Below are positions 52,332-62,717 of a stretch of 64,000 nt of DNA, piece by piece. A program made the translations under genes and the position numbers. The stretch is from Mycobacterium sp. ENV421 (GTDB taxonomy: Bacteria > Actinomycetota > Actinomycetes > Mycobacteriales > Mycobacteriaceae), in NCBI RefSeq assembly GCF_002887815.1, contig NZ_PDHO01000010.1, forward strand, positions 62,001-126,000, written 5' to 3'. Each line of letters opens with the position of its first letter. The first letter of the stretch is position 1. Under the pieces are notes generated by a model, which did no database searches, was not told the DNA's origin, and saw nothing but the letters and a program-made list of their open reading frames with translations.

Positions 52332-54506
52332 ATGTTCACCCTCAGCCCGCCCCGCCCGTCAGCAGTGACGCCGGCGGACTCCCCTCCCGGCGCGGCGATG
52401 GGTTCGCGAAAATCGGGCTTCTACCGTCACGATCTGGACGGTCTGCGCGGGTTGGCGATCGCCCTCGTCGCGGTGTTCCACGTGTGGTTCGGGCGCGTCT
52501 CGGGCGGGGTGGACGTCTTCCTGGTGCTCTCCGGGTTTTTCTTCGGCGGGTCCCTGTTGCGCACCGCGCTGGATCCCGACTCTTCGCTGTCGCCCTGGCC
52601 AGAGATTCGCCGACTTGTCCGCAGGCTGCTGCCTGCACTGGTTGTGGTGCTTGCCGCGGGCGCCGTGTTGACCGTCCTCATCCAGCCTCAGACCCGCTGG
52701 GAAACCTTTGCTGACCAGAGTCTGTCCAGCCTGGCGTACTACCAGAACTGGGAGCTCTCGGCGACCGAGTCCAACTACCTACGGGCCGGCGAAGCGGTCA
52801 GCCCGCTGCAGCACATCTGGTCGATGTCCGTTCAGGGCCAGTTCTACCTGTCGTTCCTTGTCCTTATTTTCGCGTTCGCCTATTTGCTGAGGCGCCCACT
52901 GGGCAGGCGATTGCGCCCGATGTTCGTTGCTTTGCTGGCCGGCCTCACCGTCGCGTCATTCAGCTTTGCCGTCGTGCTACACGTCAACGACCAGACGGCC
53001 GCGTACTACAACAGCTTCGCGCGCGCCTGGGAGCTGCTCCTGGGCGTCCTGGTGGGTGCGATGGTGCCGTACATCCGCTGGCCGATGTGGCTGCGCACGG
53101 TGGCGGCCACAGTCGGGCTGGCCGCGATCGTGTCGTGCGGTGCGTTGATCGACGGGGTCCGCGAGTTCCCCGGCCCGTGGGCGCTGGTGCCGGTCGGCGC
53201 GACGGTGCTGATGATTCTCGCGGCGGCGAACCGCCAGTCCCGGCCGTCGACCAGTGCCCGCCTGCCGCTACCCAACCGGCTGTTGTCGGCCGCCCCGCTG
53301 ATGACCCTGGGCGCGATGGCCTACTCGCTGTATCTGTGGCACTGGCCGCTGTTGATCTTCTGGCTCGCCTACACCGACGGCAGCCGGGCCGGCTTCGTCG
53401 ACGGCGCGGTCATCCTCGCGATCTCCGGCGTGCTGGCCTACCTCACCATGCGATTCGTCGAGGAGCCGCTGCGGTTCCGGCGCGGCGACGCGGCGCAGGT
53501 GACGCCACAGCCCACGATTCCGTGGCGCACCCGCCTGCGCCGGCCCACGATCGCGCTGGGCACCACCGTGGGGCTCCTCGGGGTGGCGCTGACGGCGACG
53601 TCGTTCACGTGGCGCGAGCACGTCATCGTGCAGCGCTCGCACGGCAAGGAACTGGTGACGCTTTCTTCCACGGGTTACCCGGGAGCGCGGGCCCTGACCG
53701 AAAACGCCCGGGTGCCGAAGCTGCCGATGCGGCCCACCGTGCTCGAGGCCAAGAACGACCTCCCCGAATCCACCAACGACGGCTGCATCAGTGACTTCGA
53801 CAATGTCGGGATCATCAACTGCACTTACGGCGACCTGTCGGCGACCCGGACCATCGCGCTGGCGGGCGGATCGCATGCCGAGCACTGGATCACCGCCCTG
53901 GACGCGCTGGCCAAGATGCACCACTTCAAGATCGTCACGTACCTGAAGATGGGCTGCCCGCTGACCACCGAGCAGGAACCGCTGGTCATGGGCGACAACC
54001 GGCCATACCCGAACTGCCACGAGTGGAACGAACGGGTGATGGCCAAACTGATCAGTGACCGCCCGAGCTTCGTGTTCACCACATCGACCCGGCCGTGGAA
54101 CATCAAACCCGGCGACGTGATGCCGGCGACCTACATCGGGATCTGGAAGACCTTGTCGGACAACAACATTCCGATCCTGGCAATGCGTGACACCCCGTGG
54201 CTGGTGCGTAACGGCGAACCGTTCTTCCCGACCGATTGCCTGGCCAAGGGCGGCGACGCGGAATCATGCGGGATCAAGCGCTCCGAGGTGCTCTCCGACC
54301 GCAATCAGACCCTGGATTTCCTGGCGCAGTTCCCGCAGATGCGGATCCTCGACCTCAGCGACGCGGTGTGCCGTCCGGACGTGTGCCGCGCCGTCGAGGG
54401 AAATGTCCTGATCTACCACGATTCTCATCACATCTCCGCGACGTATATGCGCACGTTGATCCCTGAGCTGGGCAGGCAACTGGGGGCTGCCACCCGGTGG
54501 TGGTGA
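52332..54506 (+). CDS. Acyltransferase with C-terminal SGNH domain (OatA-like)
   Basis: A 724-residue membrane protein. The N-terminal Acyl_transf_3 domain (about 30-400) opens with HDLDGLRGLAIALVAVFHVW and GGVDVFLVLSGFFFGG and has about ten helices, ending FVEEPLRF. A C-terminal external SGNH-like domain follows (about 500-724): AGGSHAEHWI and YHDSHHISATYM are the catalytic Ser and Asp-His motifs. This arrangement O-acetylates or acylates cell-envelope polymers. The first block reads GGSH rather than GDSH. Start uncertain: later Met at 23 is possible. Confidence 0.88.
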   Translation: MFTLSPPRPSAVTPADSPPGAAMGSRKSGFYRHDLDGLRGLAIALVAVFHVWFGRVSGGVDVFLVLSGFFFGGSLLRTALDPDSSLSPWPEIRRLVRRLLPALVVVLAAGAVLTVLIQPQTRWETFADQSLSSLAYYQNWELSATESNYLRAGEAVSPLQHIWSMSVQGQFYLSFLVLIFAFAYLLRRPLGRRLRPMFVALLAGLTVASFSFAVVLHVNDQTAAYYNSFARAWELLLGVLVGAMVPYIRWPMWLRTVAATVGLAAIVSCGALIDGVREFPGPWALVPVGATVLMILAAANRQSRPSTSARLPLPNRLLSAAPLMTLGAMAYSLYLWHWPLLIFWLAYTDGSRAGFVDGAVILAISGVLAYLTMRFVEEPLRFRRGDAAQVTPQPTIPWRTRLRRPTIALGTTVGLLGVALTATSFTWREHVIVQRSHGKELVTLSSTGYPGARALTENARVPKLPMRPTVLEAKNDLPESTNDGCISDFDNVGIINCTYGDLSATRTIALAGGSHAEHWITALDALAKMHHFKIVTYLKMGCPLTTEQEPLVMGDNRPYPNCHEWNERVMAKLISDRPSFVFTTSTRPWNIKPGDVMPATYIGIWKTLSDNNIPILAMRDTPWLVRNGEPFFPTDCLAKGGDAESCGIKRSEVLSDRNQTLDFLAQFPQMRILDLSDAVCRPDVCRAVEGNVLIYHDSHHISATYMRTLIPELGRQLGAATRWW

Positions 54507-54535
54507 CAACTTGCGCATCACGCGCGCCACGTCGA

Positions 54536-54541
54536 TAAGGT
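54536..54541 (+). promoter_or_regulatory. Candidate leaderless promoter (-10 box) of treX
   Basis: TAAGGT, 6-nt spacer, ATG. TTGCGC 19 nt upstream could be the -35 box. Confidence 0.55.
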
Positions 54542-54547
54542 CTAACG

Positions 54548-56692
54548 ATGGCATCGAGCGAACCCGCGCTGGTCACCAGGTGGCCGGGTACCCCGTACCC
54601 GCTCGGAGCCACCTATGACGGCGCCGGCACGAATTTTTCGGTGTTCTCCGAGGTCGCCGACTCCGTCGAACTCTGCCTGATCGCCAAAGACGGCACCGAG
54701 ACCCGCATCAACCTCGACGAGGTCGACGGATTCGTCTGGCACACCTACCTGCCCACGGTCACTCCGGGACAGCGCTACGGCTTCCGGGTGCACGGTCCGT
54801 GGGATCCGGCGGCCGGCCACCGGTGCGATCCCAGCAAGCTTCTCCTCGACCCGTACGGCAAGTCGTTCCACGGCGACTTCGAATTCGGCCAGGCGCTGTA
54901 CTCCTATGACCTCGACGCCGAGGACCTGGCGTCCGGCGGCACCCCGCCGATGGTCGACTCGTTGGGCCACACCATGACCAGCGTGGTGATCAACCCGTTC
55001 TTCCAGTGGGGCTCCGACCATCCGCCGCGCACGCCGTACCACGAGACGATCATCTACGAGGCGCACGTCAAGGGGATGACCCAAACCCATCCCGGGATCC
55101 CCGACGAGCTTCGCGGCACCTATGCCGGGCTGGGCCACCCGGCGGTCATCGACCATCTCAAGAGCCTGAACGTGACGGCGATCGAGTTGATGCCGGTGCA
55201 CCAGTTCATGCACGACCACCGTCTGCTGGACCTGGGACTGCGAAACTATTGGGGCTACAACACTTTCGGGTTCTTCGCGCCGCACTACCAATACTCGTCG
55301 ACGCAGCACGCCGGTGGCGCGGTGGCCGAATTCAAGACCATGGTCCGCTCGTTCCACGAGGCCGGGATCGAGGTGATCCTCGATGTGGTCTACAACCACA
55401 CCGCCGAGGGCAACCATCTGGGCCCGACGATCAACTTCCGCGGTATCGACAATGCCGCCTACTACCGGCTGCTCGACGACGACAAACGGTTCTACAAGGA
55501 TTTCACCGGCACCGGCAACAGCCTCAACGCCCGGCATCCGCACACGCTGCAGCTGATCATGGACTCGCTGCGGTACTGGGTGCTGGAGATGCACGTCGAC
55601 GGATTCCGCTTCGACCTGGCCTCGACACTGGCGCGGGAGTTCTACGACGTCGACCGATTGAGCGCGTTCTTCGACCTGGTGCAACAGGATCCGGTGATCA
55701 GCCAGGTCAAGCTCATCGCCGAGCCGTGGGATGTCGGCGAGGGCGGCTATCAGGTCGGCAACTTCCCAGGTCTGTGGACCGAGTGGAACGGCAAGTACCG
55801 CGACACCGTCCGCGACTACTGGCGCGGCGAGCCGGCGACCCTTGGCGAGTTCGCCTCCCGGCTGACCGGCTCGTCGGACCTCTATGAGGCGACCGGCCGG
55901 CGGCCCAGCGCGAGCATCAACTTCGTCACCTGTCACGACGGCTTCACCCTCGCCGACCTGGTGTCCTACAACGAGAAGCACAACGAGGCCAACGGCGAGG
56001 ACAACCGGGACGGCGAAAGCCACAACCGGTCGTGGAACTGCGGTGTGGAGGGTCCGACCGACGATCCGGCGATCATGGCGCTGCGCCATCAGCAGATGCG
56101 CAACATCCTGGCCACCCTGATTTTGTCGCAGGGCACCCCGATGATCGCCCACGGCGATGAGATCGGCCGCACCCAGCAGGGCAACAACAATGTCTACTGC
56201 CAGGACTCACCGCTGTCGTGGATGGACTGGACGTTCAAGGAAACCAACGCCGAGCTGCTGGAGTTCACCACCCGGGCGACCGCACTGCGCAAGGCGCACC
56301 CGGTCTTTCGGCGGCGCCGGTTCTTCGACGGCGAACCGCTGCGCACCGGCGATCAGGTGCGCGACATCGCCTGGCTCACCACCGCCGGCCAGGAGATGTC
56401 CCATGACGACTGGAACTCCGGCTTCAAGTTCGTGGGTGTCTTCCTCAACGGCGATGCGATCCCGGAGCCGAATTCCCGCGGCGAGCGGGTGGTCGACGAT
56501 TCGTTCCTGCTGTGTTTCAACGCTCACAAGAAGCCGATCGAGTTCACCGTTCCCGAGGGCGAATACGCGCAGGAGTGGAGCGCAGTTCTGGACACCTCGG
56601 AGGCCACCGGCGCCACCGATGCTGTCGTGAAAGCGGGCGAAACGATAAGTGTTCCATCTCGCTCGGTATTGGTGCTTCAAAAGACTGCCTAG
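54548..56692 (+). CDS. treX: Glycogen debranching enzyme TreX/GlgX
   Basis: GH13 isoamylase-type enzyme that removes alpha-1,6 branches of glycogen and supplies linear maltodextrins to TreY. The 714-residue protein has an N-terminal CBM48 (about 10-110), then the GH13 barrel with nucleophile Asp in VDGFRFDLASTLARE, acid-base Glu in LIAEPWDVGEGGY, and Asp in VTCHDGFTLADLVSYN. It heads treX-treY-treZ, the same order as in M. tuberculosis. Confidence 0.96.
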   Translation: MASSEPALVTRWPGTPYPLGATYDGAGTNFSVFSEVADSVELCLIAKDGTETRINLDEVDGFVWHTYLPTVTPGQRYGFRVHGPWDPAAGHRCDPSKLLLDPYGKSFHGDFEFGQALYSYDLDAEDLASGGTPPMVDSLGHTMTSVVINPFFQWGSDHPPRTPYHETIIYEAHVKGMTQTHPGIPDELRGTYAGLGHPAVIDHLKSLNVTAIELMPVHQFMHDHRLLDLGLRNYWGYNTFGFFAPHYQYSSTQHAGGAVAEFKTMVRSFHEAGIEVILDVVYNHTAEGNHLGPTINFRGIDNAAYYRLLDDDKRFYKDFTGTGNSLNARHPHTLQLIMDSLRYWVLEMHVDGFRFDLASTLAREFYDVDRLSAFFDLVQQDPVISQVKLIAEPWDVGEGGYQVGNFPGLWTEWNGKYRDTVRDYWRGEPATLGEFASRLTGSSDLYEATGRRPSASINFVTCHDGFTLADLVSYNEKHNEANGEDNRDGESHNRSWNCGVEGPTDDPAIMALRHQQMRNILATLILSQGTPMIAHGDEIGRTQQGNNNVYCQDSPLSWMDWTFKETNAELLEFTTRATALRKAHPVFRRRRFFDGEPLRTGDQVRDIAWLTTAGQEMSHDDWNSGFKFVGVFLNGDAIPEPNSRGERVVDDSFLLCFNAHKKPIEFTVPEGEYAQEWSAVLDTSEATGATDAVVKAGETISVPSRSVLVLQKTA

Positions 56693-56709
56693 CGGGAACA
56701 GGCTCAGCT

Positions 56710-59013
56710 ATGGCTTACCCGGTGCTGTCCACCTACCGTCTGCAACTGCGCGGCGCTTCGGCGGGCGACCCGTTCACCTTCGCCGACGCCGAGAAACTCA
56801 TCTCCTATCTCGACGATCTCGGCGTCTCCCACCTCTACCTCTCCCCCATCCTGACCGCGGCGCCGGGTTCCACCCATGGCTACGACGTCACGGATCCGAC
56901 CACGGTGTCCGAGGAACTGGGTGGCGCCGACGGCCTGGCGCGCCTTGCCAAGGCGGCCAAGGCGCGCGGCCTCGGTCTGGTCGTCGACATCGTCCCCAAT
57001 CACGTCGGGGTCGATCAGCCGCAGCGCAACCCCTGGTGGTGGGACGTTCTGCAGCACGGCAGGCAGTCGCCGTACGCGACATACTTCGACATCGACTGGT
57101 CCGTCGACCCGGAGGGGCGAATCCTGTTGCCGGTCTTGGGATCTGACAGCGACGTCGCAGATCTGACGGTCGACGGTGACCTGTTGCGACTCGGCGACCT
57201 CGCGTTCCCCATCGCGCCCGGAACCGGCGACGGATCGGGCCCCGAGGTGCACGATCAGCAGCACTACAAGCTGATCGGGTGGCGCAACGGGGTGTGCGGC
57301 TATCGCCGATTTTTCTCGATCACCTCACTGGCGGGTCTGCGTCAGGAAGACCGGGAGGTCTTCGACAGCTCGCACGCCGAAGTGGCCCGCTGGTTCAGCG
57401 AGGGCCTGGTCGACGGGGTGCGCATCGACCATCCCGACGGCCTGACCGATCCGACCGGATACCTGGGGTGGTTGCGCGAGCTGACCGGCCCGCAGGCGTG
57501 GATCGTGATCGAGAAGATCCTCGGCGTGGACGAGGCACTGGACCCGACGCTGCCGATCGACGGCACCACGGGCTATGACGTACTGCGCGAGGTGGGCGGC
57601 ATCTTCGTCGACCCCACCGGCGCCGAGGCACTGACCGAACTGGTCGATGCGGAAGGTTTCGACTACGCTGCCGCCCCGGAGATGTTGCGCGAGTTGAAAA
57701 TTCGGGCCGCCACCGACACATTGTCGAGCGAACTGGCTCGCCTGCGCCGCGCGATCGTGGCGGCCGTCGGCGCCGATCATCCGCAGTTGCCCGATGCGGT
57801 GGCGGCGCTGCTGACCGAAGTCGGTGTGTACCGGTCGGATTACCTCACCTTGTCGGCGGTGCTGTCCACCGCCTTCGCACACACGGTGGCCGCCCGGCCC
57901 GAGCTGGCCGTCCCGCTGCAGCTGGTGTCGGCCGCGCTGGCCAGTGACTCCAGCGAGCCTGGCGCACGGCTGCAGCAGCTGTGCGGCGCGATGACGGCGA
58001 AGTCGGTGGAGGATTGCTACTTCTACCGCGACGCCCGGCTGGTGTCGCTGAACGAGGTCGGCGGCGAGCCACACCGATTCGGCGTCAGTGCCGCCGAATT
58101 CCATCGCAGCTCCGCGGTCCGGGGCCGCCTGTGGCCGAAGTCGATGACCACGCTGTCCACCCATGACACCAAGCGCGGCGAGGATGTGCGGGCGCGCATC
58201 GGCGTGCTGTCGCAGGTGCCGTCGCTGTGGGCCGAGTTCGTTGGCAGCTGGCAGACCACCACCCCCGCGCCGGACGCCGCGACCGGATTGTTCCTGTTGC
58301 AGAACATCTTCGGCGTATGGCCTGCCGACGGACAGGTCACCGACGAGCTGCGCGAGCGCCTGCACGCCTACACCGAGAAGGCCATCCGGGAAGCCATGTG
58401 GCACACGTCGTGGAATGACCCGGACACCGAGTTCGAGGACGCGGTGCACGCCTGGGTCGACGCGATCCTGGACGGCCCGGTTGCCACCGAACTCACCGGA
58501 GTGGTGGTGCAACTCGAACCGCATGCCCACAGCGACGCGCTCGGCCAGAAGCTGCTGGCGCTCACCGTCCCCGGCATCCCGGACGTCTATCAGGGCACCG
58601 AGGTGTGGGAGGACAGCCTCGTCGACCCGGACAATCGCAGGCCGGTCGACTATCCGGAGCGTCGCGTGGAGCTGGACCGGCTGTCGCACAGCAAGATTCG
58701 GGTGGTACGAGCGGCATTGCATGCCCGCCGCGACCATCCCGAGGCGTTCCTGTCCGGTGACTACCGTCCCGTGCTCGCCGAGGGTACGGCCGCACCTCAC
58801 ATCGTCGCGTTCCAGCGCGGCGTCGACGTGCTGGTCGCCGTCAGCCGCTGGACCGTGCGGCTACACCACGACGGCTGGGGCGACACGACCCTGCCGTTAC
58901 CGGACGGCACGTGGACCGACCGTCTGACCGGCAACCGGTGGACCGGTCCGACTCGGGCCGATGACTTGTTCGCCGAGCTGCCCGTCGTCCTCTTGGAGAG
59001 ATCTCATGCCTGA
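56710..59013 (+). CDS. treY: Maltooligosyl trehalose synthase
   Basis: Converts the reducing-end alpha-1,4 bond of maltodextrins to alpha,alpha-1,1 (trehalose). The 767-residue GH13 enzyme starts MAYPVLSTYRLQLRG and has YLSPILTAAPGSTHGYDVTDP, DGVRIDHPDGLTDP and later GIPDVYQGTEVWEDSLVDPDN, all TreY marks. GGGAACAGG lies before the ATG. It overlaps treZ by 8 nt. Confidence 0.96.
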   Translation: MAYPVLSTYRLQLRGASAGDPFTFADAEKLISYLDDLGVSHLYLSPILTAAPGSTHGYDVTDPTTVSEELGGADGLARLAKAAKARGLGLVVDIVPNHVGVDQPQRNPWWWDVLQHGRQSPYATYFDIDWSVDPEGRILLPVLGSDSDVADLTVDGDLLRLGDLAFPIAPGTGDGSGPEVHDQQHYKLIGWRNGVCGYRRFFSITSLAGLRQEDREVFDSSHAEVARWFSEGLVDGVRIDHPDGLTDPTGYLGWLRELTGPQAWIVIEKILGVDEALDPTLPIDGTTGYDVLREVGGIFVDPTGAEALTELVDAEGFDYAAAPEMLRELKIRAATDTLSSELARLRRAIVAAVGADHPQLPDAVAALLTEVGVYRSDYLTLSAVLSTAFAHTVAARPELAVPLQLVSAALASDSSEPGARLQQLCGAMTAKSVEDCYFYRDARLVSLNEVGGEPHRFGVSAAEFHRSSAVRGRLWPKSMTTLSTHDTKRGEDVRARIGVLSQVPSLWAEFVGSWQTTTPAPDAATGLFLLQNIFGVWPADGQVTDELRERLHAYTEKAIREAMWHTSWNDPDTEFEDAVHAWVDAILDGPVATELTGVVVQLEPHAHSDALGQKLLALTVPGIPDVYQGTEVWEDSLVDPDNRRPVDYPERRVELDRLSHSKIRVVRAALHARRDHPEAFLSGDYRPVLAEGTAAPHIVAFQRGVDVLVAVSRWTVRLHHDGWGDTTLPLPDGTWTDRLTGNRWTGPTRADDLFAELPVVLLERSHA

Positions 59014-60730
59014 ATTCGCCGTGTGGGCACCGCTGCCCAAGCAGGTGCGCCTCGACGTCGACGGGCAGCTCCATGACATGACCGTCGACGACGGCGGCTG
59101 GTGGCGCGCCGACGTCGACGCCGCCCCGGACGCCCGCTACGGCTTCGTCCTCGACGACGACCCGACGGTGCTGCCGGATCCGCGCTCCGCCCGCCAGCCC
59201 GACGGGGTGCACCAGCGATCCCAACTCTGGAACCCCTCCTCCGCGCAGTGGTCGGATGCGCAGTGGGCCGGCCGCTCCATCGAGGGGGCGGTGATCTACG
59301 AGCTGCACACCGGAACATTCACCCCGGAAGGCACGTTCGACGCCGCCATCGGGAAGCTGGATCATCTGGTGGACCTCGGCGTCGACTTCGTCCAGCTGAT
59401 GCCCGTCAACGCCTTCAGCGGCGACCACGGGTGGGGCTACGACGGTGTGTTGTGGTACGCGGTGCACGAACCCTACGGCGGCCCAGACGGTTTGGTGCGC
59501 CTGATCGACGCCGCGCATGCTCGCGGACTCGGCGTCCTGATCGACGCGGTGTTCAACCACCTGGGCCCGTCCGGCAACTACCTGCCCAAGTACGGGCCGT
59601 ACCTGTCGTCGGTGAGTAACCCATGGGGTGAAGGCGTCAACCTGACCGGACCCGACGCCGACGAGGTGCGCCGCTACATTCTGGACTGCGCGCTGCGCTG
59701 GATGCGCGACTTCCACGCCGACGGCCTGCGGCTCGACGCGGTGCACGCGCTGGTCGACAACACCGCGATCCACATCCTCGAAGAGATGACCGCGGAGACC
59801 GACGCGCTGTCAGCCGTTGCGGGCCGGCCGCTGTCGCTGATCGCCGAGAGCGACCTCAACGATCCGCGGCTGATCACGCCCCGCGATCGCGGCGGATACG
59901 GTCTGACCGCGCAGTGGGACGACGACATCCATCACGCCATCCACACCGCGGTGTCCGGCGAACGGCAGGGCTACTACGCCGATTTCGGCTCCATGTCGGC
60001 ACTTGCCAGCACGCTGCAGAACGGCTACTTCCACGCCGGCACCTACTCGTCGTTCCGGCACCGCAGACACGGCAGGCCGCTGGACAAGAAGCTGATCCCG
60101 GCCACCCGGCTCACGGCCTACACCTGCACCCACGATCAGGTGGGCAACCGCGCGACCGGCGATCGGCCGTCACAGAACCTCGACTACGGCCAGCTCGCCA
60201 TCAAGGCCGCGCTCGCACTCGGATCGCCCTACACCGCAATGCTTTTCATGGGCGAGGAATGGGCGGCGTCGACCCCGTTCCAGTTCTTCAGCTCGCACCC
60301 CGAGCCCGAGCTGGCCAAGGCGACGGCGGAGGGCCGCAAGGCGGAGTTCGCCGACCACGGCTGGGACGCCGACGACATCCCGGACCCGCAGGACCCGCAG
60401 ACGTTTTTGCGTTCGAAGCTGAACTGGGACGAGGTCGACGAGGGCAGGCACGCCGAGCTGCTGGACTTCTACCGCGGCCTGATCGCGTTGCGCCGCACCG
60501 ACCCCGACATGGCCGACGCGTGGCTGCAGCATCTGGTGGTCGATTTCGACGAGGACGAACGCTGGATCGTGATGCGGCGCGGGCACATTGCAATCGCCTG
60601 CAACCTCGGCGAGCAGTCGGTCAGCGTGCCAGTCGTCGGCGACATGGTGTTGGGGTGGGGTGAGCCCACGGTGGGCGCGCACAGCACCGAGTTGCCCGGC
60701 CACTCGGTGGCGGTGACGCGCTCCGGCTAG
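59006..60730 (+). CDS. treZ: Malto-oligosyltrehalose trehalohydrolase
   Basis: Releases trehalose from the end made by TreY. The 574-residue protein has a CBM48-like N-terminus (EFAVWAPLPKQVRLDVDG) and a GH13 barrel with DGLRLDAVHALVD (nucleophile) and LIAESDLNDPRL (acid-base), then AYTCTHDQVGNRATGDRP. TTGGAGAGA precedes the ATG. It is convergent with ilvA, stops overlapping in CTAG. Confidence 0.96.
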   Translation: MPEFAVWAPLPKQVRLDVDGQLHDMTVDDGGWWRADVDAAPDARYGFVLDDDPTVLPDPRSARQPDGVHQRSQLWNPSSAQWSDAQWAGRSIEGAVIYELHTGTFTPEGTFDAAIGKLDHLVDLGVDFVQLMPVNAFSGDHGWGYDGVLWYAVHEPYGGPDGLVRLIDAAHARGLGVLIDAVFNHLGPSGNYLPKYGPYLSSVSNPWGEGVNLTGPDADEVRRYILDCALRWMRDFHADGLRLDAVHALVDNTAIHILEEMTAETDALSAVAGRPLSLIAESDLNDPRLITPRDRGGYGLTAQWDDDIHHAIHTAVSGERQGYYADFGSMSALASTLQNGYFHAGTYSSFRHRRHGRPLDKKLIPATRLTAYTCTHDQVGNRATGDRPSQNLDYGQLAIKAALALGSPYTAMLFMGEEWAASTPFQFFSSHPEPELAKATAEGRKAEFADHGWDADDIPDPQDPQTFLRSKLNWDEVDEGRHAELLDFYRGLIALRRTDPDMADAWLQHLVVDFDEDERWIVMRRGHIAIACNLGEQSVSVPVVGDMVLGWGEPTVGAHSTELPGHSVAVTRSG

Positions 60731-62019
60731 GTCAGGTACCGGTAGGCCGGCGAGCCGGGTTCCAGCGGCTCGACGTGCAGGCCGGAGGCATCCATCCGGG
60801 CCCGCAGCCCGTCCAGCCCGGCGGCCGAGCCGAGTTCGATACCCACCAGCGCCTCACCGGTTTCGCGGTTGTTGCGCTTGACGTACTCGAACAGGGTGAT
60901 GTCGTCGTTCGGTCCGAGGATCTCGTCGAGGAACCGGCGCAGCGCGCCCGGCTCCTGAGGGAAGTCGACCAGGAAGTAGTGCTTGAGCCCCAGGTGCACC
61001 AGCGACCGTTCGAGCACCTCGCCGTAGCGGGATACGTCGTTGTTGCCGCCGGAGATCAGGCACACCACCGTCGACCCCGGCTGCACGCCGGCCTCCAGCA
61101 GCCCGGCCACCGACAGCGCCCCGGCGGGCTCGGCGATGATGCCCTCGTTCTGGTACAGGTCGAGCATCGCCGTGCAGACCGCACCCTCGTCGACCGTGGT
61201 CACCGACACCATGTCGCCCGCCGCGGCCAGCGCCTGATACGGCAGCGCACCGATCTGCTTGACCGCCGCGCCGTCGACGAACTGGTCGACGTGGTCCAGT
61301 TCAACCGGGCCGCCGGCGGCCAGGGCCGCGATCATCGAGGCCGCGCCCGCGGGTTCGACGCCGAGTACCGCGGTGTTGGATGTCCGCTCGGCCAGGTAGG
61401 TGGTGATTCCCGCGATGCAGCCGCCGCCGCCGATCGGGACGACCACCAGGTCCGGTTCGGTCTCGAGCTGGGCAAGGATCTCCACGGCGATCGTGCCCTG
61501 GCCGGCCATCGTGCGCAGATCGTCGAACGGCGGGACCAGGGTGGCGCCGGTGCGGGCGACATCGTCGAGAGCCGCCTGCGCCGCCATGTCGTAGGTCGCC
61601 CCGCCGACGATCAGGTCGATGAACTCCCCACCGTGATAACGGATGCGGTCGCGCTTCTGCTTCGGGGTCTTGGCAGGCACGTAGACCCGCCCGTGTACGC
61701 CCATCGACCGGCAGGCCAACGCGAAGCCCTGCGCGTGATTACCGGCCGACGAGCACACCACCCCGGCGGCGATTTCGGCGTCGGAAAGCTGTTTGAGCAG
61801 GTTGTAGGCACCGCGGACCTTGTAGGACCGCACGCTCTGCAGATCCTCTCGTTTGAGGTAGACCTCGGCGCCGGTGGCCTGCGAGAGCCGGTCGCTGTAC
61901 TGCAGCGGGCTCTGGCTGACCACGTCGGAAATTCGCTGACCGGCCTCATCGATGTCTGCCGCTGAGAGAGGGGGGGTCAGCGGCGTCCTTCGAGAATCCT
62001 GAGTCAGTTCAGCGGACAC
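60727..62019 (-). CDS. ilvA: Threonine dehydratase (biosynthetic)
   Basis: PLP enzyme deaminating threonine to 2-oxobutanoate for isoleucine synthesis. The 430-residue protein has the PLP lysine Lys67 in VRSYKVRGAYN, SSAGNHAQGFA and IGGGGCIAGIT. One C-terminal ACT-like domain (about 340-420, LKHYFLVDFPQEPGALRRFL) provides isoleucine control. Its GTG start overlaps the end of the upstream chelatase gene by 16 nt. Confidence 0.95.
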   Translation of the reverse strand: MSAELTQDSRRTPLTPPLSAADIDEAGQRISDVVSQSPLQYSDRLSQATGAEVYLKREDLQSVRSYKVRGAYNLLKQLSDAEIAAGVVCSSAGNHAQGFALACRSMGVHGRVYVPAKTPKQKRDRIRYHGGEFIDLIVGGATYDMAAQAALDDVARTGATLVPPFDDLRTMAGQGTIAVEILAQLETEPDLVVVPIGGGGCIAGITTYLAERTSNTAVLGVEPAGAASMIAALAAGGPVELDHVDQFVDGAAVKQIGALPYQALAAAGDMVSVTTVDEGAVCTAMLDLYQNEGIIAEPAGALSVAGLLEAGVQPGSTVVCLISGGNNDVSRYGEVLERSLVHLGLKHYFLVDFPQEPGALRRFLDEILGPNDDITLFEYVKRNNRETGEALVGIELGSAAGLDGLRARMDASGLHVEPLEPGSPAYRYLT

Positions 62020-62717
62020 CGATCAATGGTGCCACCACCAGGGCCGAATGCGGGAATCGGGGTGAGCGCGAACCGGCGGGCCAACAGCGCCACGAGTTCC
62101 GGGTGGGCGCCCAGCGGATCGGTCACTCCGTGCGCACCGCAACCGGCCAGCCGGGTGTGGAACACCCCCGGTGCCAGCAGGTAGGAGGCGATGAACACTC
62201 GCCGCCCGGCCGCTCGGATCCGGCCCACCAGGTCGGCGACCGTCGGGGCGCCGGTGGCAACGAATCCGAGGTGCACCTCACCCACCAGCTCGCCCAGCAG
62301 GGCCGCGGCCCGCACCAGTTCGCGCCGGGCCGCCGGATCGGAGGACCCCGCGGCCGCCATCACAACTGCGTCACCGGGTGTCCAGCCCACCTGGAGCAGC
62401 CTGCTGCGCATGATCGCGGCCAGCACCGGGTCGGGTCCCAGCGCCGCGGTGATGGTGACGCACGCGTGTCCGCTCTCCGCGATCCGCGCCGGCAGGTCGG
62501 TGTTGACGTGGTAGCCCGACGCCAGGAACGCCGGCACCACGATCGCAGGCCTGGTCGACTCGGCCAGCAGCTCGCGGGGATTGGGACCGAGGACATCGAC
62601 GAACGCGGTACGCACCGGGCCCACGTGCTCGGCGACGGCCGACGCGATCTCGGTGACGGTGGCCAGCCCCTGCGGACTTCGGGTGCCGTGGGCGACCAGG
62701 ATCAGCTCGGGTGTCAC
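62004..62717 (-). CDS. CbiX-like sirohydrochlorin chelatase
   Basis: A 237-residue protein of the CbiX/SirB family. The N-terminal LILVAHGTRSPQG carries the metal-binding His and GVFHTRLAGCGAHGVTD the second half. It probably inserts iron (for siroheme) or cobalt into sirohydrochlorin; next to nirD the siroheme role is more likely, since nitrite reductase needs siroheme. The GTG start overlaps the HemD-wHTH gene by 4 nt. Confidence 0.88.
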   Translation of the reverse strand: MTPELILVAHGTRSPQGLATVTEIASAVAEHVGPVRTAFVDVLGPNPRELLAESTRPAIVVPAFLASGYHVNTDLPARIAESGHACVTITAALGPDPVLAAIMRSRLLQVGWTPGDAVVMAAAGSSDPAARRELVRAAALLGELVGEVHLGFVATGAPTVADLVGRIRAAGRRVFIASYLLAPGVFHTRLAGCGAHGVTDPLGAHPELVALLARRFALTPIPAFGPGGGTIDRCPLN

